From assembly GCA_034434695.1 (NCBI GenBank), contig DAOTYY010000015.1, positions 1 to 33,257 of the forward strand: a stretch of DNA of 33,257 bases, given 5' to 3'. Each line of letters opens with the position of its first letter. Position 1 is the stretch's first letter. The notes below the pieces were generated by a model. That model did no database searches. It was not told the DNA's origin and was given only the letters and a program-made list of their open reading frames with translations. The stretch comes from DYEC01 sp034434695. Lineage in GTDB: Bacteria > Chloroflexota > Anaerolineae > Anaerolineales > Anaerolineaceae. Made by a program: the position numbers and the translations under genes. Shown here one piece after another: positions 1 to 7,870 of the stretch.

Positions 1-1055
1 GCACCTGAACGATCTAGTCCCACAAGCAAGTTCTGATAGAGTTGCATGTTTTCCAAAACTATGCCCGCCCCACGCGCCACACAGGTCATTGGATCTTCCG
101 CAACCCAAACTCTGAGCTTCAGATCGTCAGAAAGTCGTTCAACCAGACCTTGGAGTTGTGACCCGCCACCCGCCAGACAAACACCTGTTTCAATCAAGTC
201 TGCAATAATTTCCGGGGGTGCTTCATCTATTGCGTCTTTAATAGTGTCGACAATCACCTGGACCGACCCTGAGATTGCCTCTCGTATCTCCACCGACGAT
301 ATCTCAATAGCTTCTGGCAAACCGGAAATCAGGTTGCGGCCGCGCACCGTCATGGTACGCTCGGATGTTAATGGATACGCAGAACCAATTGCAATTTTGA
401 CCTGTTCTGCCATTCTTTCCCCAATTAAGACATTGTACTTATTACGAATATATGCAATAATGTCTTGATCCATTTCATCGCCTGCAACGCGTAACGAGCG
501 AGAAACAACAATTCCACCCATTGACAACGCAGCAACTTCTGTAGTTCCACCACCAATATCTACAATCATGCTGCCGCGAACCTCAGATATTGGTAAACCA
601 GCACCCAGAGCAGCCGCGCGTGGCTCTTCGACCAGATAAGTCTCTCGTGCACCAGCAGCCATAGCGGCGTCATACACAGCTCGCTTCTCGACTTCTGTAG
701 CTCCAGAAGGAATGCCTATCACAACACGAGGACGCGGCATGGGAACAACACTCTGCTGATGCGCTTTGCCAATGAAGTATCCAAGCATCGCCTGCGTGAT
801 CTCGAATTCAGAGATTACACCATCTCGCAATGGACGAATTGCAACAACGTTAGTCGGCGTACGACCTACCATTTCTTTCGCAGCAGCGCCAATTGCTAGA
901 GGCTTGCGTGATTTTCTATCAATTGCAACCCAGGAAGGTTCATTGATGACTATCCCCTTTCCCCGGACATTAACCAGTGTATTGGCCGTGCCAAGGTCAA
1001 TACCAATGTCTAGGGAAAATAATCCCATCAACCAACTAAATGGATTGATTGCCAA
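1..1055 (-). CDS. mreB: Rod shape-determining protein MreB (3' end cut by window)
   Basis: Bacterial actin homologue that polymerises under the inner membrane and guides lateral cell-wall synthesis. The reverse-strand translation opens with the phosphate-1 motif DIGIDLGTANTLV. It continues through the family blocks VVIGIPSGATEVEKRAV, EEPRAAALGAGLP, the phosphate-2 motif MIVDIGGGTTEVA and the adenosine motif GVCLAGGGSQL. About 351 residues are visible, close to full MreB length, so only the last few C-terminal residues are missing. I chose the TTG start at 1053-1055 because GAGGAG lies 6 bases upstream; an ATG 27 bases further in (1026-1028) has no such site. The gene diverges from wecB. It has an extended -10 promoter candidate on its own strand. 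mreC and mreD would normally follow, but they lie outside the window. Confidence 0.96.
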   Translation of the reverse strand, partial: MAINPFSWLMGLFSLDIGIDLGTANTLVNVRGKGIVINEPSWVAIDRKSRKPLAIGAAAKEMVGRTPTNVVAIRPLRDGVISEFEITQAMLGYFIGKAHQQSVVPMPRPRVVIGIPSGATEVEKRAVYDAAMAAGARETYLVEEPRAAALGAGLPISEVRGSMIVDIGGGTTEVAALSMGGIVVSRSLRVAGDEMDQDIIAYIRNKYNVLIGERMAEQVKIAIGSAYPLTSERTMTVRGRNLISGLPEAIEISSVEIREAISGSVQVIVDTIKDAIDEAPPEIIADLIETGVCLAGGGSQLQGLVERLSDDLKLRVWVAEDPMTCVARGAGIVLENMQLYQNLLVGLDRSG

Positions 1056-1061
1056 ATCACA

Positions 1062-1067
1062 CTCCTC
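1062..1067 (-). promoter_or_regulatory. Ribosome binding site of mreB
   Basis: On the reverse strand GAGGAG sits 6 bases before the TTG codon at 1055. It supports the non-ATG start rather than the internal ATG at 1028. Confidence 0.7.
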
Positions 1068-1116
1068 GCAGCGATGTTAAAAAGCAATGATGACATACAA
1101 GGTTCATATCGAAAAA

Positions 1117-1125
1117 ATTATACCA
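1117..1125 (-). promoter_or_regulatory. Extended -10 promoter candidate for mreB
   Basis: The reverse strand reads TGGTATAAT, an exact TGn-TATAAT extended -10 element, about 60 bases upstream of the mreB start. I see no good -35 hexamer at 16-18 bases spacing, which is usual for extended -10 promoters. Activity is inferred, not shown. Confidence 0.5.
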
Positions 1126-1148
1126 TACTGAAGAAAGAGCTTTTTGGT

Positions 1149-1154
1149 TATAAT
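1149..1154 (+). promoter_or_regulatory. -10 hexamer candidate for wecB
   Basis: A perfect TATAAT lies 40 bases before the wecB ATG at 1195, which would give a leader of about 34 bases. No recognisable -35 element precedes it. It sits back to back with the mreB promoter candidate. Confidence 0.4.
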
Positions 1155-1194
1155 CGTCACAATCATTGTTATTTACTCACATAAGAACAATACT

Positions 1195-2295
1195 ATGAAA
1201 CGCATTCTGACAATCTTGGGTACTCGGCCAGAAGCTATTAAGTTAGCCCCTGTTATTTTAGAACTGTTAAGACACCCCACAAAAGTTCAAAGTTTCGTAT
1301 GTGTCACAGCCCAACATAGAGAAATGCTCGATCCGATACTCGAGTGGTTTCAAATCAAACCCGATTTTGACCTCAACTTGATGCAACACAATCAAGATCT
1401 AGCCAAATTTACCAGCCGCGCAATAATATCTATCAGCAATGTTCTTTCACAAGTAAAACCAGATGCGATTCTTGTTCAAGGGGATACCACCACCGCCATG
1501 GTAGCTGCAATAGCTGCCTTTTACCAGCATATTCCGGTAGGTCACGTTGAAGCAGGCCTTCGTACCGGCGACCGATATAGTCCATTCCCTGAAGAAATTA
1601 ATAGGCGTATTGTATCTGTGCTGGCAACATTTCATTTTGCTCCCACCCAAAGAGCTGCTGCTGCCTTAAGAGCCGAGCAAATATCAGAGAAATTCATCTT
1701 TGTTACAGGAAACACTGTAGTGGATTCTCTTCTATGGACAATCCAGCAACCCGTACAATTGGATTTTGATTTTGATCTTGAGAAACAACGATTAATTCTG
1801 GTAACTGCACATCGCCGGGAAAGTTTTGGCAAGCCACTCGAATCGCTCTGTCTTGCTCTTCGCGATTTGGTTGAAAGAAATAATAACATTGAAATTGTCT
1901 ATCCGGTGCATATGAATCCCAATGTCCAAGAGCCAGTCAGGCGGATTTTGTCCAATCATCCAAGAATCCATCTCCTGGAGCCGTTACGCTATGAGCAATT
2001 TGCACATTTGATGACAAAGGCATATCTTATATTGACCGACTCAGGGGGAATACAAGAGGAAGCGCCAATACTCGGAAAACCAACCTTGGTCCTAAGAGAA
2101 ACAACCGAGCGCCCGGAAGCGATAGAGGCTGGAACGGCGGTTCTGGTTGGGATAGAGCGCGAGAGAATCATTCATGAAACCGAACGCCTGTTAAACTCTC
2201 GTGAAAAATATCAGGCAATGACAAGGGCAGGCAGCCCTTTCGGAGATGGACACGCAGCCGAGCGCATTGTGGCCATTTTGCTTTCAAAACTGTAG
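1195..2295 (+). CDS. wecB: UDP-N-acetylglucosamine 2-epimerase (non-hydrolysing)
   Basis: Interconverts UDP-GlcNAc and UDP-ManNAc, supplying ManNAc-type sugars for surface polysaccharides or teichoic-acid-like polymers. The protein is 366 residues, the usual size. It carries family blocks in order: N-terminal GTRPEAIKLAPVI, GDTTTAMVAA, HVEAGLRTGDRYSPFPEE, TGNTVVDSL, VTAHRRESFGKPL and the UDP-binding C-terminal block LTDSGGIQEEAPILGKP followed by RETTERPEA. The frame is open further upstream to 1144, but the ATG at 1195 puts the start directly before KRILTILGTRPEA, as in homologues. No clear Shine-Dalgarno is visible. It is followed by methyltransferases and an ATP-grasp ligase, which suggests a small cell-surface or glycoconjugate gene set. 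The hydrolysing form of the enzyme cannot be fully excluded by eye. Confidence 0.93.
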   Translation: MKRILTILGTRPEAIKLAPVILELLRHPTKVQSFVCVTAQHREMLDPILEWFQIKPDFDLNLMQHNQDLAKFTSRAIISISNVLSQVKPDAILVQGDTTTAMVAAIAAFYQHIPVGHVEAGLRTGDRYSPFPEEINRRIVSVLATFHFAPTQRAAAALRAEQISEKFIFVTGNTVVDSLLWTIQQPVQLDFDFDLEKQRLILVTAHRRESFGKPLESLCLALRDLVERNNNIEIVYPVHMNPNVQEPVRRILSNHPRIHLLEPLRYEQFAHLMTKAYLILTDSGGIQEEAPILGKPTLVLRETTERPEAIEAGTAVLVGIERERIIHETERLLNSREKYQAMTRAGSPFGDGHAAERIVAILLSKL

Positions 2296-2361
2296 AACAA
2301 AATTTTGAAAATGGGTGTCTTTTATACCGGGCAAAACTCATCCACAATTTAAAGTTGGATG

Positions 2362-2367
2362 TATAAT
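2362..2367 (+). promoter_or_regulatory. -10 hexamer candidate before the methyltransferase pair
   Basis: TATAAT occurs 84 bases upstream of the ATG at 2451, in the 155-base gap after wecB. No convincing -35 hexamer is seen. It may give the methyltransferase/ATP-grasp genes their own transcript. Confidence 0.3.
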
Positions 2368-2434
2368 GTCCCTATTCAACTAGCCAATCAAGTCACGCGA
2401 AAAAACAATCGTGCAATAGGAACACTCGACTTTT

Positions 2435-2440
2435 GGGAGG
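2435..2440 (+). promoter_or_regulatory. Ribosome binding site deciding the start at 2451
   Basis: GGGAGG, followed by AAA, sits 10 bases before ATG 2451. It rules out the upstream in-frame codon at 2433, which would overlap this site. Confidence 0.65.
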
Positions 2441-2450
2441 AAACCTCTTA

Positions 2451-3242
2451 ATGAGAAAAGATGCAATTGATCTAGAAGAAACACGCGTCGCCATAACAGC
2501 CCCCCCCGAAAAGTATCCTCCCTTAATGGAACGACACCGTGTTTTTCCGTCCATTTTTGAGAACCGCAAGCATCACAAAATACTGGATTTATCAGCCGGA
2601 ATCGGATATGTCACCCAGCGCTTAACCGAAAGTTATCCGGCGACTATCATTAGCCATGACATTAGTCCTTCCTGTCTTATGCGTCTCCGCCAGTTGAAAG
2701 CACCAACCTTAAGTTTTGATATTGATAATTCTCATGCTGGTTTTCCATTCTCTTCTGAATCATTTGACGCAGTTATCTCTCTGGTAACGATTGAACACGT
2801 CCTGTTTGTAAATGAATTTCTATCAGAAATACGACGTATCCTTTGCCCAGAAGGATACCTATACATCTCCACCCCCAACTACGCTGCACCAGAATACCTG
2901 GTTGGTCCGGTATTTCGTGGTCGCTCTTTTCATGATCCTTTTACCACTTCTTCAGGATACGAGTTTTACGCGCACGTTCGTTATTACACGTTCTGCACAT
3001 TAAAAGACTTTTTGGAAGCTCACGGCTTTGTTCTGGATACAGTGTACCTAACAACGCCGCAGTCTTCAGAACGCTACCTGAAATTAAAACAACGATCTAG
3101 ATTTAGAGCTTCAATTTACAAAAGTTTGACCCGGCTCAAAGTTAATCTTTTGCCTCCGGAGCGAAACCCAGAACCTATTTTGTGCCTGCAAAAGACTGAT
3201 AGCCAATCCTCATCAAGACATTACCGAAAGGTTATCTTATGA
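2451..3242 (+). CDS. Class I SAM-dependent methyltransferase
   Basis: A 263-residue Rossmann-fold methyltransferase of the Methyltransf_11/23 type. The SAM-binding motif I appears as ILDLSAGIGYVTQRL (about residues 44-58), with SA in place of the usual GC. The acidic motif II follows in IISHDISPS, then SFDAVISLVTIEHV as motif IV and a post-motif ILCPEGYLYISTPNY. The C-terminal third is rich in Arg/Lys and aromatic residues and has no recognised domain. The substrate cannot be told from sequence; the neighbours (wecB, a second methyltransferase and an ATP-grasp ligase) point to a sugar, lipid or small secondary metabolite. A run of eight C at 2500-2507 lies early in the frame. The stop overlaps the next start by 4 bases (ATGA), a sign of translational coupling. 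Confidence 0.85.
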   Translation: MRKDAIDLEETRVAITAPPEKYPPLMERHRVFPSIFENRKHHKILDLSAGIGYVTQRLTESYPATIISHDISPSCLMRLRQLKAPTLSFDIDNSHAGFPFSSESFDAVISLVTIEHVLFVNEFLSEIRRILCPEGYLYISTPNYAAPEYLVGPVFRGRSFHDPFTTSSGYEFYAHVRYYTFCTLKDFLEAHGFVLDTVYLTTPQSSERYLKLKQRSRFRASIYKSLTRLKVNLLPPERNPEPILCLQKTDSQSSSRHYRKVIL

Positions 3243-4207
3243 GGTATGAACCTGATAAAATTTGCTCTCATGATTCGCTTTCGAAGCTAATGGTGAATTC
3301 AGGTCTCCCTCCCGCCGATGTTCCAAATGCGTGTGACCTTTATGAAAGCGTGGCGTATGATGATTACTGGCGTCGCGCAGATAGACAAAAATTGAACGAG
3401 CTTGAACACGCAATCATCAACGAGCTTTTACCTCCTACAGGACAGTGTATTATTGACTTGGGATGCGGTTATGGCAGGTTAGCCGATTGTTATATAGATC
3501 GCTTTAATATATCAGTATTGTTTGATGGTTCTCGATCCTTGTTGCAAACTGCCCAAAGAATCACTGGTGGGAAAGCCTTTTATGTCTTGGGCGATATTAA
3601 CCATCTGCCTTTCAGAACCGCTTCTTTCGATTGTGTGTTGATGGTGCGAACACTTCACCATCTAAATGATCCTCTGAAATGTACAAAAAACATAAGAAGG
3701 ACACTATGTAAGGGGGGAAATCTGATCATGAATTACAGCAATAAACGAAATCTCCGCCGCATCATTAAATTTCTGCTTGGAGATAGATCACACAGCCCAT
3801 TTTCCCGCCAGCCAGACACAACCGAAGCCAACTTTATTCATCATCATCCAGAGTTTATTCAAGAACTCCTGGAAAGTTTAGGTTTTAATATTTCCGATTA
3901 CAGGGGAGCAGGGATATTGGACAAACTGGCTGGAGTTCTCCCGGCATTCTTATTTTCAATATTACCAACAGGAAAGGGGCTAGCACCAGTCTTTGGAAAA
4001 CTTTTTCTGGCACCGTGGATATTTCTCAAAGCAACCGTTAACGCTGGAGAAACGTCCTTACCAGCAACGTCTATTGAGGAATCACTTATTTGTCCTCAGT
4101 GCAGTATACAACTTGTTCGATCTACATCAGGCTTTTGCTGCAAAGAGTGTCGAAAAGTTTATCCGCTTGAGGACGGAATTGTAGACATGAGAATCAGCGG
4201 GATGTAA
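3239..4207 (+). CDS. SAM methyltransferase with C-terminal zinc ribbon
   Basis: A 322-residue class I methyltransferase. Motif I is CIIDLGCGYGRLADCY (about residues 72-87), the later motif is SFDCVLMVRTLHHLNDP, and the post-motif is LCKGGNLIMNYSN. A hydrophobic stretch, about residues 225-260, could touch a membrane or bind a lipid substrate. The C-terminus carries a Trm112-like zinc ribbon with two cysteine pairs, CPQC and CKEC, ending YPLEDGIVDM. Such ribbons often accompany methyltransferases of lipid or sugar pathways. It starts inside the previous stop codon (ATGA), so the two methyltransferases are very probably co-translated. They are not close copies of each other, so they likely act on different positions or steps. 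The substrate is unknown. Confidence 0.85.
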   Translation: MRYEPDKICSHDSLSKLMVNSGLPPADVPNACDLYESVAYDDYWRRADRQKLNELEHAIINELLPPTGQCIIDLGCGYGRLADCYIDRFNISVLFDGSRSLLQTAQRITGGKAFYVLGDINHLPFRTASFDCVLMVRTLHHLNDPLKCTKNIRRTLCKGGNLIMNYSNKRNLRRIIKFLLGDRSHSPFSRQPDTTEANFIHHHPEFIQELLESLGFNISDYRGAGILDKLAGVLPAFLFSILPTGKGLAPVFGKLFLAPWIFLKATVNAGETSLPATSIEESLICPQCSIQLVRSTSGFCCKECRKVYPLEDGIVDMRISGM

Positions 4208-4224
4208 AAGTTATCAAGGTCCTT

Positions 4225-5513
4225 ATGAATACTGATAAGACAACATTCACTGAAGACAAACTTAATTTTGCTCATCCAGTCACACGACCGGCCGTTGTCA
4301 CTCCACTGGATGAACATATGGGACTTGATATTGCTCGCTCTTTACATAAACGTGGCATTACCGTCTACGGTATTGATAGCGATCCTCATGCAGTTGGCAG
4401 GTATTCAAATGCCTGTAAATTTGTCCTAGCACCGGATATCAAGACAAATGCCCAGTCTTACCTGAAGTTTCTTGTGGATTTTTCGCTCAAACTGGGTTGT
4501 AAGCCCGTTTTATTTCCACTAAGCGATGAACATGTTCTGCTTATTTCAAGAAACCGAGATTTGATCCTGAAATATTATGAGCTGGTCATTCCAGCCCCCG
4601 AAACAATTGAAGCCCTCGCCACTAAAGTTGGATTAATAGACGTAGCCCACGAGTTACATATTCCTGCCCCCCTGACAATATTTCCCCATTCACTTCACGA
4701 AGTTGAGACAGTTTCGCAAACGCTAAAGTATCCAGTGATTATCAAACCTGGAGAAAGCCCGCAATGGCATGATCCGAGGATTGTGCGACAACTACGACGG
4801 GGAATTCTTTCGGGACGCGCTAAAGTCGTGGAATGTCATAACCCTTCTGAATTGCAGGACTACTATAAAAAGTTAGCAGCATTGAATCCAGAGCTGGTTA
4901 TTCAAGAAGTTATCCCAGGTGAAGACAATCGGCTGTTCTACACATCTTTCTACTTAGATCGGCAATCCCGCCCGCTGGGTGCTTTTGCCGGTCGCAAAGA
5001 GCGTGTATGCCTGTAGGTTTTGGCTCCGCAAGTTTCGTTCATAGTTACTATGACCCTGATTTACTCGAGATGGGACTACGTGTTCTAAGGAGTACACAAT
5101 ATCAGGGACTGGGTGGTGTGGAATTTAAAAAAGATCCTCGCGATGAGACTTACAAACTTATCGAAGTGAATACACGCTTTGGCATGTGGGACGGGTTAGG
5201 AGCAAAATGCGGGGTGGACCTGGCTTACATTTCTTACTGCGACACATTGGGAATCCCTGTCGAGCCAGTTACCAACTTTCGCACAGGTGTCATCTGGATA
5301 GACTGGCAAAGAGATCTGCGTGCAGCCATTCAGTACTGCCGTCAAGGTAAGCTCACCTGGCGTGGCTGGCTCTCTTCTTTGCGCGGCGAAAAAATGTGGG
5401 CAATTTATAATCTGTCTGATCCACTTCCGGGAATATTCTTCACATTTCGCCTGATGGGAATTTTTTTTCAACCGCATTCTACATCATTAAACTTCAAAGA
5501 TTACTCCCATTGA
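4225..5513 (+). pseudogene. ATP-grasp ligase split by a frameshift
   Basis: Two overlapping frames together make one ATP-grasp protein of about 428 residues. The first (4225-5016) has a pre-ATP-grasp Rossmann part (VVTPLDEHMGLDIARSLHKR), the nucleotide-binding lysine block YPVIIKPGE and QEVIPGEDNRLFYTSFY. It ends prematurely at GRKERVCL. The second (5007-5513) continues the homologous fold with GVEFKKDP and the metal-binding block KLIEVNTRFGMWDGLGAK. Intact relatives run GRK to the next segment without a break, so one base appears to be missing near 5000-5012. Neither half alone has a full active site. ATG 5007 lies just upstream of the TAG at 5014-5016, so a coupled restart is possible, but I see no slippery heptamer. 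The family joins carboxylates to amines; the substrate is unknown. It follows the methyltransferases by 17 bases. Confidence 0.75.
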
Positions 5514-5640
5514 ACAATCACTGACACATCGCCCCGATTTAGCCAATCGTCGGCGCAAATATTTCACTGCGTCGCTCATCGTGGTAAACTTGACACCACA
5601 GAACGAGAAAGGATTAGGGTTTCTTGTCATAATGTCTTCA

Positions 5641-6642
5641 ATGTCTGCTACAGCTATTGCTTCCCCAAACATTGCTTTTATCAAATATTGGGGAAATCGG
5701 GACAATCAATTACGGCTGCCCTTAAATGGCTCCATTTCAATGAATCTGGAAGGTTTATTCACCCAAACTACTGTTACCTTCGACCCTGCCTTTGAAATGG
5801 ATACTCTCACTCTGAACGACCAAGTCGCAGATCAGCAAGCCACATCACGCGTCACTCATTTCCTAGATCTGGTTCGTAAACTGGCAAATACCACCTTAAG
5901 AGCGAATGTTATCAGCAAAAACAATTTCCCCACTGGTGCAGGAATCGCCTCTTCAGCTTCTGCATTTGCCGCTCTGAGCCTGGCTGCCACTGCCGCAATT
6001 GGATTGGAACTATCGGAAACAGAACTTTCAAGACTGGCACGGCGCGGTTCTGGTTCCGCCTGTCGTTCGGTACCGGGGGGGTACGTTGAATGGCTGGCAG
6101 GTCAAAGTGACGACGACTCATACGCTGTATCCATTGCCAGTCCTGACCATTGGGCGTTGGTTGATTGTATCGTCATCGTACAAGTTGAACACAAGCAGAT
6201 TGGATCAAGTCAGGGGCATCTCCTCGCCAATACAAGCCCATTGCAATACGCTCGGGTTGAAGATGCACCGCGCCGCATTCGACTTTGTAAGGAAGCCATT
6301 CTGCACCGAGATTTCGAAACTTTTGCAACCATCACAGAACTGGACAGCACCCTAATGCATGCCGTTATGATGACCTCTGACCCACCGCTTTTTTACTGGT
6401 CACCAGCAACACTGGAAATAATGACCAATGTAACACGCTGGCGAAAAGAAAAAGCCTTACCCGTCTGTTACACCGTGGATGCGGGTCCAAATGTTCATGT
6501 CATTTGTGAACAGCCTGTTTCCGAAACGATACGAGAACAGTTGTTACAGCTACCTGGTGTTTTGCAAGTGTTGAGCGCCAAGCCTGCCGGTCCAGCCAGG
6601 TTGTGCACGACCTTAGACAATCATTCTTTAAGAAAGCTCTAA
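5641..6642 (+). CDS. Mevalonate-pathway decarboxylase (diphosphomevalonate or phosphomevalonate decarboxylase)
   Basis: A GHMP-kinase-fold enzyme of 333 residues that performs the ATP-driven decarboxylation leading to isopentenyl (di)phosphate. Visible signatures are the N-terminal SPNIAFIKYWGN (residues 8-19), the phosphate-binding loop FPTGAGIASSASAFAAL (about 96-112), GSGSACRSVPGGYVEW with the conserved Arg (142), and TVDAGPNVHV with the catalytic Asp (280). The typical KYWGK motif of diphosphomevalonate decarboxylases here reads KYWGN. Chloroflexi such as Roseiflexus are known to use a phosphomevalonate decarboxylase plus isopentenyl phosphate kinase, so this may be that enzyme; sequence alone does not decide. 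The frame is open from 5581, and ATG 5632 is an alternative start three codons upstream. The chosen start matches the usual N-terminus. The preceding gap, 5514-5640, shows no clear promoter. Confidence 0.88.
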   Translation: MSATAIASPNIAFIKYWGNRDNQLRLPLNGSISMNLEGLFTQTTVTFDPAFEMDTLTLNDQVADQQATSRVTHFLDLVRKLANTTLRANVISKNNFPTGAGIASSASAFAALSLAATAAIGLELSETELSRLARRGSGSACRSVPGGYVEWLAGQSDDDSYAVSIASPDHWALVDCIVIVQVEHKQIGSSQGHLLANTSPLQYARVEDAPRRIRLCKEAILHRDFETFATITELDSTLMHAVMMTSDPPLFYWSPATLEIMTNVTRWRKEKALPVCYTVDAGPNVHVICEQPVSETIREQLLQLPGVLQVLSAKPAGPARLCTTLDNHSLRKL

Positions 6643-6678
6643 CCTCAAAAAATTATCGTGATTGCGCCCCAATGGCGA

Positions 6679-6684
6679 TATAAT
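6679..6684 (+). promoter_or_regulatory. -10 hexamer candidate for the rseP group
   Basis: TATAAT lies 33 bases before GTG 6712 and 57 before ATG 6736. No -35 element is recognisable. It could drive the four-gene group up to 10383. Confidence 0.35.
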
Positions 6685-6711
6685 TAGAAATAAATTCGTT
6701 TTGTTTGAAAT

Positions 6712-7836
6712 GTGAGTAATGAAAATAAAGTGGATATGAGTTCAATTTCTACATTAATGGTTCGTATACTGGAATTTGCGCTTTGCCTTGGTGTTTTGAT
6801 ATTCCTGCACGAATTGGGACACTTCTTAACTTCACGCTTGTTCAAAATCGAAGTTGAAGAATTTGGTTTTGGTTTTCCACCCCGATTAGCTCGTCTATTC
6901 AGGTTGGGGAATACGCAATTCACTTTGAACTGGATACCTTTTGGGGCATTTGTTCGTCCAAAAGGAGAAAATGACCCCAATATTCCAGGTGGATTAGCAG
7001 CCGCATCACCACTTCAGCGGTTGGTTGTTCTGGCAAGTGGTCCGTTAATGAACTTTGTGGCAGGTATCTTGCTTTTAAGCATGATCTTTATTCAAGTAGG
7101 TGGACCAGATTTAACCAAAGTGCAAGTCATTCAGGTTAATAACGATTCACCCGCTGCCCTTGCTGGAATCACCGAAGGTGACCTGATCACTCATATAAAT
7201 GGCGAACCAATTACAAGTATTGAAAAGCTGTCTCAACTGGTGCAAAACCATAAAGGAGAGTCTATTGTCATCACACTCTTACGGAATGGACAAAAAATTG
7301 ATGTACAGGCTATACCACGCATCAACCCACCGGAAGGTCAAGGTGCGCTGGGAATTGTGATGAGTAACCCAATTGTGCCGCTTTCCTTGGGAGAGTCCGT
7401 AATTTATGGCTCTCGAGTTATGGTTGAGCAATGTCGCCAATTGATTCTACTGCCATCCCGGCTGATACGCGGGCAACTGGCTCCTGAACAGGCTCGTGTT
7501 GTCGGACCGATAGGTATTTTTGGTATATATAATCAGGTGCGCGAACGAGACATTGAAGATCAGGCGAACGCACAACCAAGCGCCTCTTCTCCTAAAGCCT
7601 TGAACACCTTATACTTGCTGGCGAGCATCTCTATAGCACTAGGGTTTGCCAATCTTTTACCTATTCCTGCACTTGATGGAGGACGCATATTATTTGTTCT
7701 TGTGGAACTTGCCATACGAAGACGTATTCCCCCTGAGTATGAAAATGCTGTCCATTCAATTGGATTCTTAATCCTCATTTCGCTTATGCTATACGTCACT
7801 GTACAAGATATCGTTTATCCAACTGTGCTTCCATAA
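6712..7836 (+). CDS. rseP: RseP-like site-2 protease (M50 zinc metalloprotease)
   Basis: A membrane-embedded zinc protease of 374 residues that cleaves transmembrane substrates such as anti-sigma factors and leftover signal peptides. The first membrane helix contains the zinc motif LHELGH (His 33, Glu 34, His 37). A second helix follows GPLMNFVAGILL. A single PDZ domain spans about residues 135-205 (DSPAALAGITEGDLITHINGEPI). The third zinc ligand lies in LLPIPALDGGR near residue 318, followed by the last helix. E. coli RseP has two PDZ domains and this protein has one, as in many Gram-positive and Chloroflexi forms. GTG 6712 gives the longest protein; ATG 6736 is an equally possible start. 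The HEAT-repeat gene follows after 34 bases. Confidence 0.92.
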   Translation: MSNENKVDMSSISTLMVRILEFALCLGVLIFLHELGHFLTSRLFKIEVEEFGFGFPPRLARLFRLGNTQFTLNWIPFGAFVRPKGENDPNIPGGLAAASPLQRLVVLASGPLMNFVAGILLLSMIFIQVGGPDLTKVQVIQVNNDSPAALAGITEGDLITHINGEPITSIEKLSQLVQNHKGESIVITLLRNGQKIDVQAIPRINPPEGQGALGIVMSNPIVPLSLGESVIYGSRVMVEQCRQLILLPSRLIRGQLAPEQARVVGPIGIFGIYNQVRERDIEDQANAQPSASSPKALNTLYLLASISIALGFANLLPIPALDGGRILFVLVELAIRRRIPPEYENAVHSIGFLILISLMLYVTVQDIVYPTVLP

Positions 7837-7870
7837 AGCGAAGCCCAGAATATGAGAAAGTTTAGTTAGA

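Noticed and set aside
5007..5016. Programmed frameshift in the ATP-grasp gene
   Set aside because: No slippery heptamer or downstream pseudoknot is evident. A lost base or a restart explains it more simply.
5487..5705. A 72-residue reverse frame over the start of the decarboxylase gene
   Set aside because: It is the antisense shadow of the coding sequence and overlaps the true gene's conserved N-terminus.
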